The translations under genes were made by a program, and so were the position numbers. Below are positions 20,387 to 31,200 of a DNA stretch of 64,000 bases, one piece after another. A model generated the notes under the pieces. It saw only the letters and a program-made list of their open reading frames with translations, had not been told where the DNA came from and did not search any database. Origin of the DNA: Mermis nigrescens (Eukaryota; Nematoda; Enoplea; Mermithida; Mermithidae); NCBI GenBank assembly GCA_036768485.1, contig JAVLUZ010000142.1, positions 18,101,735 to 18,165,734 on the forward strand. The letters are read 5' to 3'. Within the stretch, counting starts at the first letter, position 1; each line of letters begins with the position of its first letter.

Positions 20387-20720
20387 GTGGGCGGTATCCC
20401 TAAGGGGGGGCGGAACCCTGACTTGGGCGGAAAAATCAGCCATAACTCGAAAATCGCCAAAAATCGCTCAAAAATCCCTAATTTTGCACACTATTTTGGG
20501 CCAATTGGGGGGGGCCGCCGCCCCTCCGCCCCCTAAATCCGCCCCTGAGCTCATACAAAGACCTTTTCGGAGGTCTTTGTACAAGCACAAGAAGCTCGTT
20601 CAACAAAATAGAGTCGGCTAATAATAGTCCACCACTTAATTTTCTGGTCCTCCAATTTGGGATTTCACCCCTCCCTCAACTCTGGACCTTAGGAAACTAT
20701 TTGAGACATTTAGTTTATCG
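20387..20720. mobile_element. Short G/C-rich MITE and a second TTTGTACA-like fragment
   Basis: 20387-20547 ends AATCCGCCCCTG, typical of the CAGGGGCGGATT hAT-MITE ends seen elsewhere. 20551-20700 is the inverse of 48640-48790 (AGAGTCGGCTAATAATA). Confidence 0.55.
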
Positions 20721-21170
20721 CATCGGACGCAATTCTGCAGCGTAGTTTACATTCGCCTATAATTAATCTCCGTCCTAATAACTATTACACAAGAAACGCG
20801 TTTTAAACTACGCGGTTCCCATTCAATTAAGTGTAAAAGTGTTTTTTTGTAAAAATCGTTTGTTGAAAACGTACAATTTCCAACTAGAAATAGAACGTAT
20901 TTGTCAACTCTAAATCTTTTAGCCATAGCTATGAATGAACGAGTTAAAAGTAGCATTCACTTTAAATAACTTAAGTGGAGGAATCGAAAACAAACAGATT
21001 TTCCGGAACATTCATTCAGTAAAAGCTCATTTATACACAGTAGCAAAGTTATAACAAGGACTAAATAAGTATACATATGGTCTAATCAGTACAGTTCTCA
21101 AAATTAAGACTTGCTTATTGATAAATAAGTACCAGTATAACAGCCTGTAAAAAATTTGGATTACACTGAA
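20721..21170. other. No feature recognised
   Basis: AT-rich, no repeat match that I can see and no coding frame of substance. Confidence 0.4.
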
Positions 21171-21177
21171 TTTTTCC

Positions 21178-21640
21178 CTTGCCCCTGCCATTTTTTGACC
21201 TTGCCCGGCCGGGCCGGGGATGCTGAAAAATGGCCGGGGTTTGCCGCGGCCGGGGCCCCAGTTGATCACTAATAAGAACACTTGGCAATCCTGCTGGCTA
21301 GGCATTTTCGGCGGCAATTATTTGCAGTCAACTGCAAGTAATATAGCACATAATGTAGTGACTGACTGGGGCGACTTTTTTGGCCGGGGCCGGGGGCCGG
21401 AGTCAGACAAGAAAAATATTATTGCATGGCACGTACTTGGGTGGGCATAGGGAGAGAAATAATGAGCGACTGCTCCATTCAGTAGTAAATGGCAAGAGCA
21501 TAGTTAGATCCGCCTTTTCAAATCAAGTTTTATTACTATTTATATCACAAGAAACATTTAGTCCAGTGTTTCATTGTCCGAATCATCAATAAATTCCATG
21601 TCGCTGCTATTATCACACTCAATATTATTTGAAGGTAGTC
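21178..21640. mobile_element. GGGGCC-rich hAT-like ends (two pieces)
   Basis: 21178-21272 ends CCCCAGTTGATCACTAA, the inverse of the TAGTGATC-type terminus. 21352-21640 repeats the 14053-14400 element including GCGACTGCTCCATTCAGTAG. The GGGGCC repeats could form G-quadruplexes. Confidence 0.55.
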
Positions 21641-21870
21641 ATTATTTGCAGTCAACTGCAGGTAATATAGCATACAATGTAATATTATATGCAGTCAAAA
21701 ACCAGCGGCCTAGACTGCAGGTAATATAGCACACAACATAAAATTATATGCAGTCAAAAACCAGTGGCCTGGACTGCAGGCAATATAACACAATGTAAAG
21801 TTATATGCAGTCAAAAACCAGCGGCCTAGACTGCAGGTAAAATAGCACACAATGTGATATTATATGCAGT
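21640..21870. repeat. ~64-bp minisatellite, TGCAGTC...GACTGCA type (3-4 units)
   Basis: Units carry ATGCAGTCAAAAACCAGCGG, CCTAGACTGCAGG and a variable ATAGCACACAATGT linker. Related arrays lie at 22770-22905 and, inverted, at 23911-24075; a single unit is at 21303-21350. Confidence 0.85.
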
Positions 21871-21885
21871 CAAGTTCAATGTTCA

Positions 21886-21975
21886 TTCAGTGCCCCGGCC
21901 ATTTTTTGACCGTGCTTCGTCCGGGGCCGGGGATGCCGAAAAATGGCCGGGGCCCTGGTCGATCACTAATACAAT
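21886..21975. mobile_element. Mini GGGGCC element inside the minisatellite
   Basis: Ends CAGTGCCCCGGCCATTTTT and its inverse AAAAATGGCCGGGGCCCTG only ~70 bases apart: a hairpin made of two transposon ends with almost no interior. Confidence 0.55.
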
Positions 21976-22012
21976 GTAATACTATTGCTGTTAAAAACCA
22001 GCAGCCTAGACA

Positions 22013-22768
22013 GGGTTTTTTTTTGTACAAGGTCCGTTTGTACATGTACAAAGATGGTCCCCAAAAGTCTTTGTACATTTTGCACATGCAAATTTTTGTG
22101 TACTATAATATAGTACCGTAGCGATTTTAGTGTGGTAAAACAGGGTTTTCGATCTTAGGTAGTGTATTTTAGCTAATTTCTGGGTTTATGACGCTAAAAA
22201 TTACTAAAAATTATCTGAAAACGGCGCGAAGCGCCGAAAAATATTGACATTTTTCCATTCTAAATGCAAATTCTGCCATTTTAAAGATATATAGGACAAA
22301 TAATTTATCAGTTCGGCGCGAAGCGCCGAAAATTTTGCGAATTTTACACCTTTTTACAGTTTTTGTCTTCCTAAAAATCTTTGTACATTTTGTACACACA
22401 AAATTTTTGGGTACTATATTATGGTACAGCAGCGATTTTAGTATCGTAAAAACAGAGTTCTTCGACTTTTCGTAGTGTGTTTTAGCTAATTTCTGGGTCT
22501 CTAAGGGCAAAAATCACTAAGAATCGTCTTAAAACGGCGCGAAGCGCCGAAAAATTTGACATTTTTACTTTTGAAATGCAATTTCTGCCATTATAAAGAT
22601 ATATAGAACACACAATTACTCATTTCGGCGCGAAGCGCCGAAATTTTTCGAATTATAGACCTTTTTTGCAATTTTTGTCTTCCCAAAAATCTTTGTACAT
22701 GTACAAAGACGGTCCCGAAAAGTCTTTGTACATCGGGAAAAATCTTTGCCGAATACAAAAAAAACCGT
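22013..22768. mobile_element. Chimeric double copy of the TTTGTACA hAT-like MITE
   Basis: From ~22013 the sequence follows a complete copy, but near 22380 it switches back to an internal left segment (ATTTTGTACACACA) and runs through the element again to ~22768. Carries four CGGCGC hairpins (22222, 22314, 22535, 22625). Confidence 0.7.
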
Positions 22769-22769
22769 G

Positions 22770-22905
22770 AGCCTAGACTGCAAATAAGATCGGGTACAGT
22801 GTGATAATATTTGCAGTCAAAACCAGCGGCCGAGACTGCAAATAAGGTCGGACACAGTTTAATATTTGCACTTAGAAACCAGAGGCCTAGACTGCAAATA
22901 ACTTA
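22770..22905. repeat. Minisatellite block 2 (GACTGCAAATAA type)
   Basis: Two to three units related to 21640-21870, here with AAATAAGRTCGG instead of AGGTAATATAGC. Confidence 0.75.
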
Positions 22906-22913
22906 GTACACTG

Positions 22914-23903
22914 CATTTTTTTGTACAAGGTCCGTTTGTACATGTACAAAGATGGTCCCTAAAAGTCTGTACATTTTGTACACACAAATTTTTGGGTACT
23001 ATAATATGGGGCATTGGTGTAGCTGGTTCACATATGTATTAACATAGCCACGCATAGCCACGCTATAAGTACGTATACAGCAAGCAGTATCCGGTGAAAG
23101 CTGCCAACTAACTGGTTCAAGTCAAGTCAAAAACAAATAAGGCAGTGCTCGGATTGTTCCTATAGATTCATGGGACTGACCAAAATGTTGGTGTCAGCAT
23201 ATAAAATGAGCCTAAGTAATGGGATGCAACTCGTTTTGCTCACTCCGCTCGTCGCATCCCTTTACTCAGGCTTCTTTTAAACGCTGGCACCAACATTTTG
23301 GTCAGTCCATGATACTAAGCCTAAGCCTAATTGGCTGGTAAATCAGCAAAACATTACAAATACCTTGCAATCTTTATTGAAATTAATCAACGGTTATGGT
23401 TCTGGACTCTAGAGCAAGGAGTCCACATTTCGAATCCGAATGCCAGCAACTTTCTCTTGTTTCCTCAGATGCTACCGACTGCACACATATATACGCCCTT
23501 ATAATATGACTATGTTAATACATATGTGAACCAGCTACACGAATGCCTAATATGGTATAGTAGCGATTTCAATAAGGCAAAAATAGTTGTTCGACTATTG
23601 ATAGTGTAGCTTAGCTCATTTCTGGGTTTCTTTCTGAGGGCAAAAATTACTAATAATCGTCTCAAAACGGCAGGAAGCGCTGAAAAATTTGACATTTTTC
23701 TTTTTAAAATGCAGTTTCTGGCATTATAAAGATATACCTATAGAACACACTACTCATTTTGGCGTGAAGTGCCAAAAATTTTTGCGAATTTAAAACCCTT
23801 TTTGCAGTTTTAGTCTTCCCAAAAATTTTTGTACACGTACAAAGACGGTCCCTTAAAGTCTTTGAACATCGGGAAAAATCTTTGCCGAATACAAAAAACA
23901 CTG
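22914..23903. mobile_element. TTTGTACA hAT-like MITE, split by a nested insertion
   Basis: Flanked by a perfect 8-bp duplication GTACACTG (22906-22913 and 23904-23911). Body = 22914-23009 plus 23548-23903, the halves reading continuously once the insert is removed. Confidence 0.85.
23010..23547. mobile_element. 538-bp nested element with ~38-bp TIRs and 8-bp TSD
   Basis: TIR starts GGCATTSGTGTAGCTGG and is inverted at the right end with one mismatch over ~38 bases. TSD TAATATGG at 23002-23009 and 23548-23555. Inside is a ~143-bp two-step hairpin (23169-23311, GACTGACCAAAATGTTGG) and a tRNA-like stretch (23390-23450). No ORF. A second, eroded copy of its right half lies at about 26790-27085. 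Confidence 0.88.
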
Positions 23904-23910
23904 GTACACT

Positions 23911-24075
23911 GTGTTATATTATTTGCAGTCAAGGTCGCTGGTTTTTGACTACAATGATATTGCACTGTCCGATCATGTTTGCAGTTTAGGCCGCTGGTTT
24001 TTGACTGCAAGTAATATTACACTTTGTCCGATCTTATTTGCAGTCTAGACCGCTGGTTTTTGACTGCAAATAATT
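23911..24075. repeat. Minisatellite block 3, inverted relative to blocks 1-2
   Basis: About three units with GCTGGTTTTTGACTGCAA. The outer edge TAATTACTGCTGGC is roughly the inverse of GGCGGCAATTATTTGCAG at 21311, so 21.3-24.1 kb may be one large element with minisatellite arms. Confidence 0.75.
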
Positions 24076-24079
24076 ACTG

Positions 24080-25990
24080 CTGGCATTTTCATTCAGTGAT
24101 CCTTTTTCCACTGGCGGAGTGAGAGCGGGGCAGCCGCCTCCCTGTCGTTAAAAATATTTGGGCACTTATTCATGTTAGGGCCCATCGAATTTTTTCTATC
24201 ATTTTTAACAGTAGGGTAAGAAAATTTTTTTGATCATTTTTAGGGTGCTGTTCTTGGTTCAGAACGTTTGTTATGCTGGCATTCCTATAGTAGGTTGACA
24301 CCGAACCTTAACCAGAGGACATGTTATATCGTTAATTTTGTATTTTTATCAGTTGTACTAGCAATAAACTAATTTTTGTTTGTTTCTTTCTTTCTTTCAA
24401 GATTTACCTAATTATACAGTAGCGCTTGGTCACGATTTTCCTAGGTTTTTGCATGCGCTGATTCCATCGTTGACACCGCAAAGATAAGCGCCTAGGCGAC
24501 TAATATATACCTAAGCGTGATAAAAAGCAAGTTTTCTTTTTAGAGCTTTACTGAATTGAATTGGACTGAAATAATTTATTGCTGAAACGCGACAATTACG
24601 GAAAATGCAAGAAAATAATAAAAACGTACGGTCATTAAAGTTAAAACGTACAGCAAAAGGCGACAAGCGAGTCATAAAAACGACGATTTACGCTTTCCCT
24701 CTAATAAATTTAGATAAGTCGACGTCAATTAATCTAGATTTGAATACATTCAAATTAGGGTAGAAACTATAAAATCAGGTTGGTGATTCCCAAACAGATA
24801 TACTTATAAAAAAATCAAATTTTTGTAAATTAGGGCAAACCACTGTTTTTTGTCCAAGCGCCCAAAATTTTTTTCCACGTTTAAATTTTGGTTCACATTT
24901 GGGGGGGGGCTAAAAAACGTTAAAACTTGAGCGCTCATGTTGAAAAACCGATGTTTTTTTACAGAAAGTCTGTCCTACATAAAATGACGAGACCCAAAGC
25001 GAGTTTTTTAATATTTTGTGATGGTAAATTTAGTGTACTGCAATTTTTTGATAATTTATTTCATTAAATTGCATTGCATTGACGTCATTTTATTGTATTT
25101 ACTTTGATTTTTTCCAATTTGACCATATTTGTATTTATTGTTCTAATTCCGTATCTGTCACAATAAACTCTTTCTTTCTTTCTTTCAAATGTAACGATCA
25201 GTAATATGTTCTTTCTCCTAAAACTGCATTTTCGGCCCTTTACCAGTGCACTTTAGCCGATTTCTAGAGTCTTATCAAAGAATAAAAAGTCAATAATTTG
25301 TTGAAATGGCGCGAAGCGCCAGAAATTTCCGAAAATTTACCTGTAAAACGCATTTTTGTAATAAATTTGCTGCAATCGGCGCAGCCTAAACATTAATAGC
25401 AAATAATTTAAATGAATCAATCCAGCGCAAAGCACTGGAAAATTTTTGAAATCATACTTCTAAAAAGCATATCCGCATTACAAAAATTGTTCGAAAATCC
25501 GTGCAGAAGATAAGAATTTTCAATCATATTAAAGCTCTAGAACAAGCTGTCGATAAAATTGCAGTGATCGGCGCGGCACGACCTTAACATCAATAAAAAT
25601 GTAGAATCAAATCAATCCAGCGCGAAGCGCCGGAATATTCCGAAATTTTGGCTCTCCAAAACGCATTTTTGCATTACAACAATTGTTCGAAAATCCGTGC
25701 AGAAGATGAGGATTTTCAATCTTACATTTTGGCTGTTTAACACGCATTTTTGCTGACCAAATCTGTTCAGTAGATAAGGATTTTTAATTATAGTTAAGTT
25801 TTAGGGCAAGTTGTCGATAAAAGTGCTGCTATTGGCCTCGGCGCGCCGGTAACATCAATAAAAAACATTAAAAATAAATCAATCAGGTGCTAAGCGCCGG
25901 AAAATTTTGGAATTTTGCCCTTCTAAAAAGCATTTTTGCATTACAAAAATTTTCCGCAATGTGAACCGAGCCCAAAATTTTTTTCACATC
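24080..25990. repeat. Mixed remnants: LINE 3' tails and GCGCGAAGCGC-type repeats
   Basis: Two LINE-type 3' ends, CAATAAAC...(TTTC)n at ~24362-24402 and ~25160-25187. From 25300 to 25990 a ~270-bp unit with CAATCCAGCGCGAAGCGCC and ATTGTTCGAAAATCCGTGCA repeats imperfectly three times. Confidence 0.65.
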
Positions 25991-26434
25991 CCGAAATTAT
26001 AGTTCACAAAAACTCCTAAATGTGGAAAAAACGGTGGAGCGAACAAGAGGAGTAACTAGCTTAAAGCGATTTGTGTAGCTAGTAGTATTTTTTAAACACA
26101 AAAAATCGTTCTTGGAAAGACAAGATCTTTGACTAATTATTTGATACATCATACATAAGCAAATATGCAGGTGACGTAATTCTAATTGACACAAGTTAAG
26201 TTTTTTAAGCATTCGTCCTAAGAAAGAGGGCTATGATATCCAAACTATGTATTTACTAAATTTACGCTGAACAGCATCAAGCCTGTTTATATCACTAATA
26301 TATAAGGAGTTGCTTAAAGCACAAGAGTACCCGAGGACTGGTCTGACGTAAACAGTGAAGGCTTTAAGGAGATAATTTTTATCACGCGAAAAGAATAATT
26401 TTCTGATTAAGATAGATCTCAAACATACATGCAC
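25990..26434 (-). pseudogene. LINE ORF2 C-terminal fragment
   Basis: Minus-strand peptides IRKLFFSRDKNYLLKAFTVY, VRPVLGYSCAL, SDINRLDAVQRKFSKYI and QLELRHLHICLCMMYQII align in order with the C-terminus of the intact LINE ORF2 at 15880-18672. Frameshifted, 5'-truncated copy of a related lineage. Confidence 0.85.
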
Positions 26435-27085
26435 AGCATGGGAATTGGTGGGGGTGCCTTTTTTGGGGTCAGAAATGGTAGTTACGCGCCAAAAACATCG
26501 TTTTTCCGCGTTTCTGACGATGCTCTATCTTTCTAGAGCATAAAAACATTGTAAAATTTCGAAAAAAATCAAAAAAGTCGGAACAAATTGAACAAAATAT
26601 AGTCAAAACATGTGTATAATAGCGCGAAGCGCCAAAAATTTGGCACTTTCGAGCAAATAGATAGCTAAAAACGCTTAAAAAAGCATCTCTTCTACAAACT
26701 TTTAGAAAATTTCTTGGGAACTTTCAAAAAATTGCCAATTCTGGGGAGGGGGTGTCGCTCGCTCCGCTCGTAGCATCCAATTACTCCAGCTTATTTTAAA
26801 TGCCGGCTCCAATATTTTAGTCAGTCATGAATACACATTACTAAGCCTAAGCCTAATAAGCAGGTAAACCAATATAAAACATTAAGAATAACTTGCGTAG
26901 GTACATTATCGGAATGAACCAGCCTTAGTCGATTGGCTAAGGTTCTTGGCTTTGGAGCAAGAAGTCCACGTTCCGAATCCGGTTGTCAGCAATTTTCGTT
27001 TCTCAGATGCTACCGACTGCATTGCATACATACGCCCTTGTAATATTACTGCTAATACATATGTGCACCTGGTAAACGAATGCTA
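26425..27085. mobile_element. GCACAGCATGGGAATT MITE followed by an eroded 538-bp-type element
   Basis: 26425-26760 matches 31298-31590, 38142-38530 and the inverses at 30718-31104 and 41650-41995. 26790-27085 matches the right half of the 23010-23547 element, including its tRNA-like part. Confidence 0.7.
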
Positions 27086-28137
27086 AAATTTTGGAAAATT
27101 CCGGAAGTTTTTTACTTTTTATCTAGCATCAGGAATAATTTTGCTTATCAAAAGAGCAAAAAAACGATACTTTGAGCATCATTTGCGAATTTTTGGACAA
27201 TGTTTGACACTTTTATAAAAACGTTAGGTTCCGTCTCCTGTCAGAAAATCCTGGATCCGCCACTGCGTTTTCCTGTAGGTATTTCGCATTGTTTATTAAG
27301 TAAATCAGAAATTGACGATGTGAAAAATATCCTTGCGTTGCTTTGCATCGTGCGAAATTATTGTTGGAAGTTTTACTTACAAAAATGCGTTTTTGAAAAA
27401 CGAAATGGCAAAATTTTTCGGCCCAGATTGATTTGTCGCTGACCAAAATTGCGGAAGCTATATATAAGTTCACAATTCAGGAGTGCTTAAAAATTGATAA
27501 TTTTAATTTTTATACACTTCGCGCCCCATCGACATTTTTCCAATCTTTTTTGAGTATTTTTGTAATCTTCAGGATCAATTTTTCGTTCAGAATGTCCGTT
27601 TTATCATATTCTCAGAGACTGTCTGTAGGTACGTTTCGGGTAGCTCAGATTTTTAAAGTTTTAAACCTCAAAATTCTCTGGTAGGGAAGATCTATTTTAT
27701 GTCTATTTCTTGTTAAATTCGCCAGATGCTGTAATTTACTGCACTATTATTAACTGTTAAGCCATATGTAATCTTGGGGGTTACAGCCTTCCCCCTTCCC
27801 CGAAAAATGTTCTTCACTCCCTCTTCGCTATAAGTTTTTCACGCCTCCCCAGAATTTTTGATTTCCCGAAAAATCTTATTAAAGGTGTTTTTCAATAGTG
27901 AATAGAAGACCATCATGGGGTTAGTTTTATGCTTTTTTCCAGCGCTGGAAATAATTCATTTTACATTTAACGTTAAATATCTTCAAAGTAGCACTAAATG
28001 TGATTCAGAATCAAAATATTAAGACGAGTGTTGTGGTGATAGTGTTTTTGTTTTCAGTGGTTGATTGGACTCTCCGTCAATGTTAGTAAAATGTTGCTGA
28101 ATTAGTCATATAACTATATAAGGCTTTGTAAAGGACT
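27086..28137. other. AQR upstream region
   Basis: Contains a CAGAAAATCCTGGATCCGCCACTG hAT-MITE end at ~27240-27266 split here as CAGAAAATCC / TGGATCCGCC. No second gene recognised. A promoter for AQR should lie here but no clear element can be named; TATATAAGG sits at 28116. Confidence 0.4.
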
Positions 28138-28203
28138 ATGGCTGCAAGGAAGCTGGGAAATATTCCAACAGTTAGCCAGATAGTTCATGACAAGATAACT
28201 CAA
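28138..28203 (+). CDS. AQR: AQR exon 1 (start codon)
   Basis: ATG at 28138 in the context GGACTATGG; residues 1-22, with [13 protein letters not shown] matching the PTVSQI start of the family. The donor is CAA|GTGAGC, phase 0. An upstream in-frame start is not needed because the family N-terminus has the same length. A TATATAAGG string lies only ~15 bp upstream of the ATG, too close for an ordinary TATA box unless the leader is extremely short. Confidence 0.88.
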
Positions 28204-31200
28204 GTGAGCATGTATACATAGTTTCTTAATAACCCGACTTTCGTATTGGATTCGACCTCTGCATTATTTTTATTAGGTACCTACGTACTCTTAATGTATA
28301 ATCTGTTTCATTTATCAGATCGCTGCTCGCTACTGGGCCCCATATACTGCTGATCATAAAGAGTTCGACGCGAAAGTAAGTAACTCTTCTTTTTTTGTGA
28401 GTTTGCAGAGAAATCACAATGATAACTGTTAGTATTTGATTAGGTATTTATAAATGGAATGTCCTATAATTTTTTCTGCCAATTTGAGGCCGAGGCGTTA
28501 TATAAAAAATACAATATAGCTAATTAGACTTCCTGCATTGATTTTTTACGCGCAACTTAAGTATAATAGATACTAGACATGTAGCAGGGGGATGGGGAAT
28601 CCCCTACAGTAAAGTTTTTGACCTCCTCCACCAATTTTCGGAAAAACCTGCGATTTTCGTCCGTTTTTAGGCATTTTATGACATTCGGCCAAAAATTAGT
28701 CATTTTCTACCTCCGCCCTAAAGATGCCGGTGACCCCCCTCCCAAAATTTTAGGCCGTTAAATGTTTGATAGATACTCTAGTGGAAACTGGGCATATGTA
28801 ATCGGTTATTATTTTCGGAAGTACATGTGTTTACAATGTTTAAAGATGGTTAAAAATGCCTAGTTTGCCCACTAATAACAAAAATAATTTTTGACGTGGA
28901 ATATAACTACAGATGCTGATGAAAATTGATGAGCTATGAAGGGCCAATAAAATTAATTTTCTGAATAGTGTCTTGTCAGGGGCCTAATTGAGATCAGTAA
29001 GACTCCACGGCGCTTTGTCAAAAATATCAAGATTAAATTCCCATAGTATAATTAACATTTGTCACGTACAGGGTGTATTGTACTGCTTTTAACAGTCTGA
29101 AGAAACTAAGCAGCATTACTGGGAAATTCCGGTTGTGATTGATGAGACAAGTGGAGGAAAAATTTTTCTATGTGCAAAAGCTTCTGACTCACCCTGTGTA
29201 GACATGCAACGATCCAAAAACTAATGAAACTAATGAAAGTACGAATATGCCTTACGTTTTTTCTGCCTACAAATTACTAACCGTCCTTTTATATAAGGTG
29301 ATATTTTGCTCTTTCTTAGAATAGGTATTTACTTATAAAATACTGAAAGAATGCAAATAATCACAATGTAAAAAGTCTAAGAATCGAAGGTGAGAGGAGT
29401 AACTCTAAAGAAAACACATCACTCATAAAAATTGTAGGATACATAAATCCAATTTCTCAATAAAAAGTTAGTAATTTCAACAAGCTGAAATCTTGTGTTT
29501 TCGCGCCTCTTTCTGCGCATTGTTTTCTGTTCAATTTTCTTTTTCATGAAATGTTATACGTGCAACTTCAGGCAAATGTTTCGTTTCAATTTTTTCTAGA
29601 TAATCCTCCGAAATATTAGAAGTTCTACGCAAAATTATCGTTTTCCTCATTTTTCATCTCACTTCTTAACACATACATATGTATATAATTTTTTGATTTT
29701 GCTCATCGTTCAGGTAGTCGCTGAAATCTACCACTATGAACTTCTGCAGTCAAATTTCGCTCAGAAGCGGGTTATGCTACTCGAGTTTAGGTAATGCTAC
29801 CTACTCGTTATTTATAATCTCTTTTTGACAGTGGTTTCCAAACGACCCAAATTTATCTTTTCTATAAAGAGAACGCTATTTATGCATAACTTTATTTTCT
29901 TTAGCATAGCATACAAATATGTGCAAGGTGGGGAGAGAGAGGGGGCATCTACACATTATAGTTCTTAGCACTGTTTTTTGTACAAGCCTCTTTTCACATC
30001 TTTAAAGATCTCCGGAAAAGTCTTTGCACGAGCGAAAAATTTTTTGTACTTATAATCTATTAAAATTACACATTTTTACATACTATTAGATTGTTATCCG
30101 TGACCCGCACGCTTCATAAACAGTGTTAATTTGTCCTAAATTCAGCTAGTTATATAAGTTCGGCGCAAAGCGCCGAAATTTTTACGAGTCTTGGATTGAG
30201 TTCACTCATAAAATTCGACTCAGAAAGCTGAAATAATTTGTGTTACACAATCAGAAATAACACAGCGATTGCAACATGCTGACTGAATCTCACAATAGAC
30301 AACAATTTGCTTATGTATTTAATGCAACACTAAGAAAAAAAGTCAATTTTATCTTCAAACGGCAGAAAACAGTGCAAAGTTGTTTAAGAGTTCTTTTTTT
30401 CTGCATAAAATCTTTATAAAACAGTTGAGATAGATGTAAAAGATGCTTAAATCTGTACAAGGATGCCTAAAGATAGATTTTGGAGTGTTTAATGTCTGCG
30501 CTTGGAGCTAAATAGAATGTAATTATGATATTTGGTGCGAAGCGCCAATAAGTTTTTGAAATTTTGCTAAAAAATACTCAAAAAGCATTAAAATTACTAT
30601 TACTTTGCCTTAAAAAGTCTTTGTTTATTGTACAAAGATACTCCGAAAATCTTTGTACGAGCCTCTAAATATTTTTATCGCACAAAAAACAGTGATTTTT
30701 ACCATTACATGGTCTTAGGGGGTTTGACCCCCGCAGAATGGCTGCTGACCTCCTATCCCACGAAAAATAGCTGCGACCCCCAGAATAGTCGTCTTTTGAA
30801 AAATCGTGAAAAGTGTGTGTTTTTAAGCGTTCTAAGCGCATTTTTGGCTCAAAAGTCTTAAAATTTTGGCGTTTCGCACCGTATACACATTTTTTTACTA
30901 TACTTTGTGTTCAATTTTCTTGATTTTCCCAAAATTTTTGAATCGTTTTTCATGTTTGTGTGTTATTGAAAGAATGAGCCTTTTTGGAAACGTATAAGAA
31001 CATTGTTTTTGACGTGTACCCGGCGATTTTAGCCCAAAAAAGGCACTTTTTGAAAATTTATTGGGCAACTTCCTCCAGAATTCCCATGCTGTACATGTAC
31101 GATTATTACTATGTATTTCGAGTCGTCATCCATCCTTCAGCTGCTGAAATTTACTAGCCAATGATATATCATATGACATCGTACTATGTTTTTATACTCA

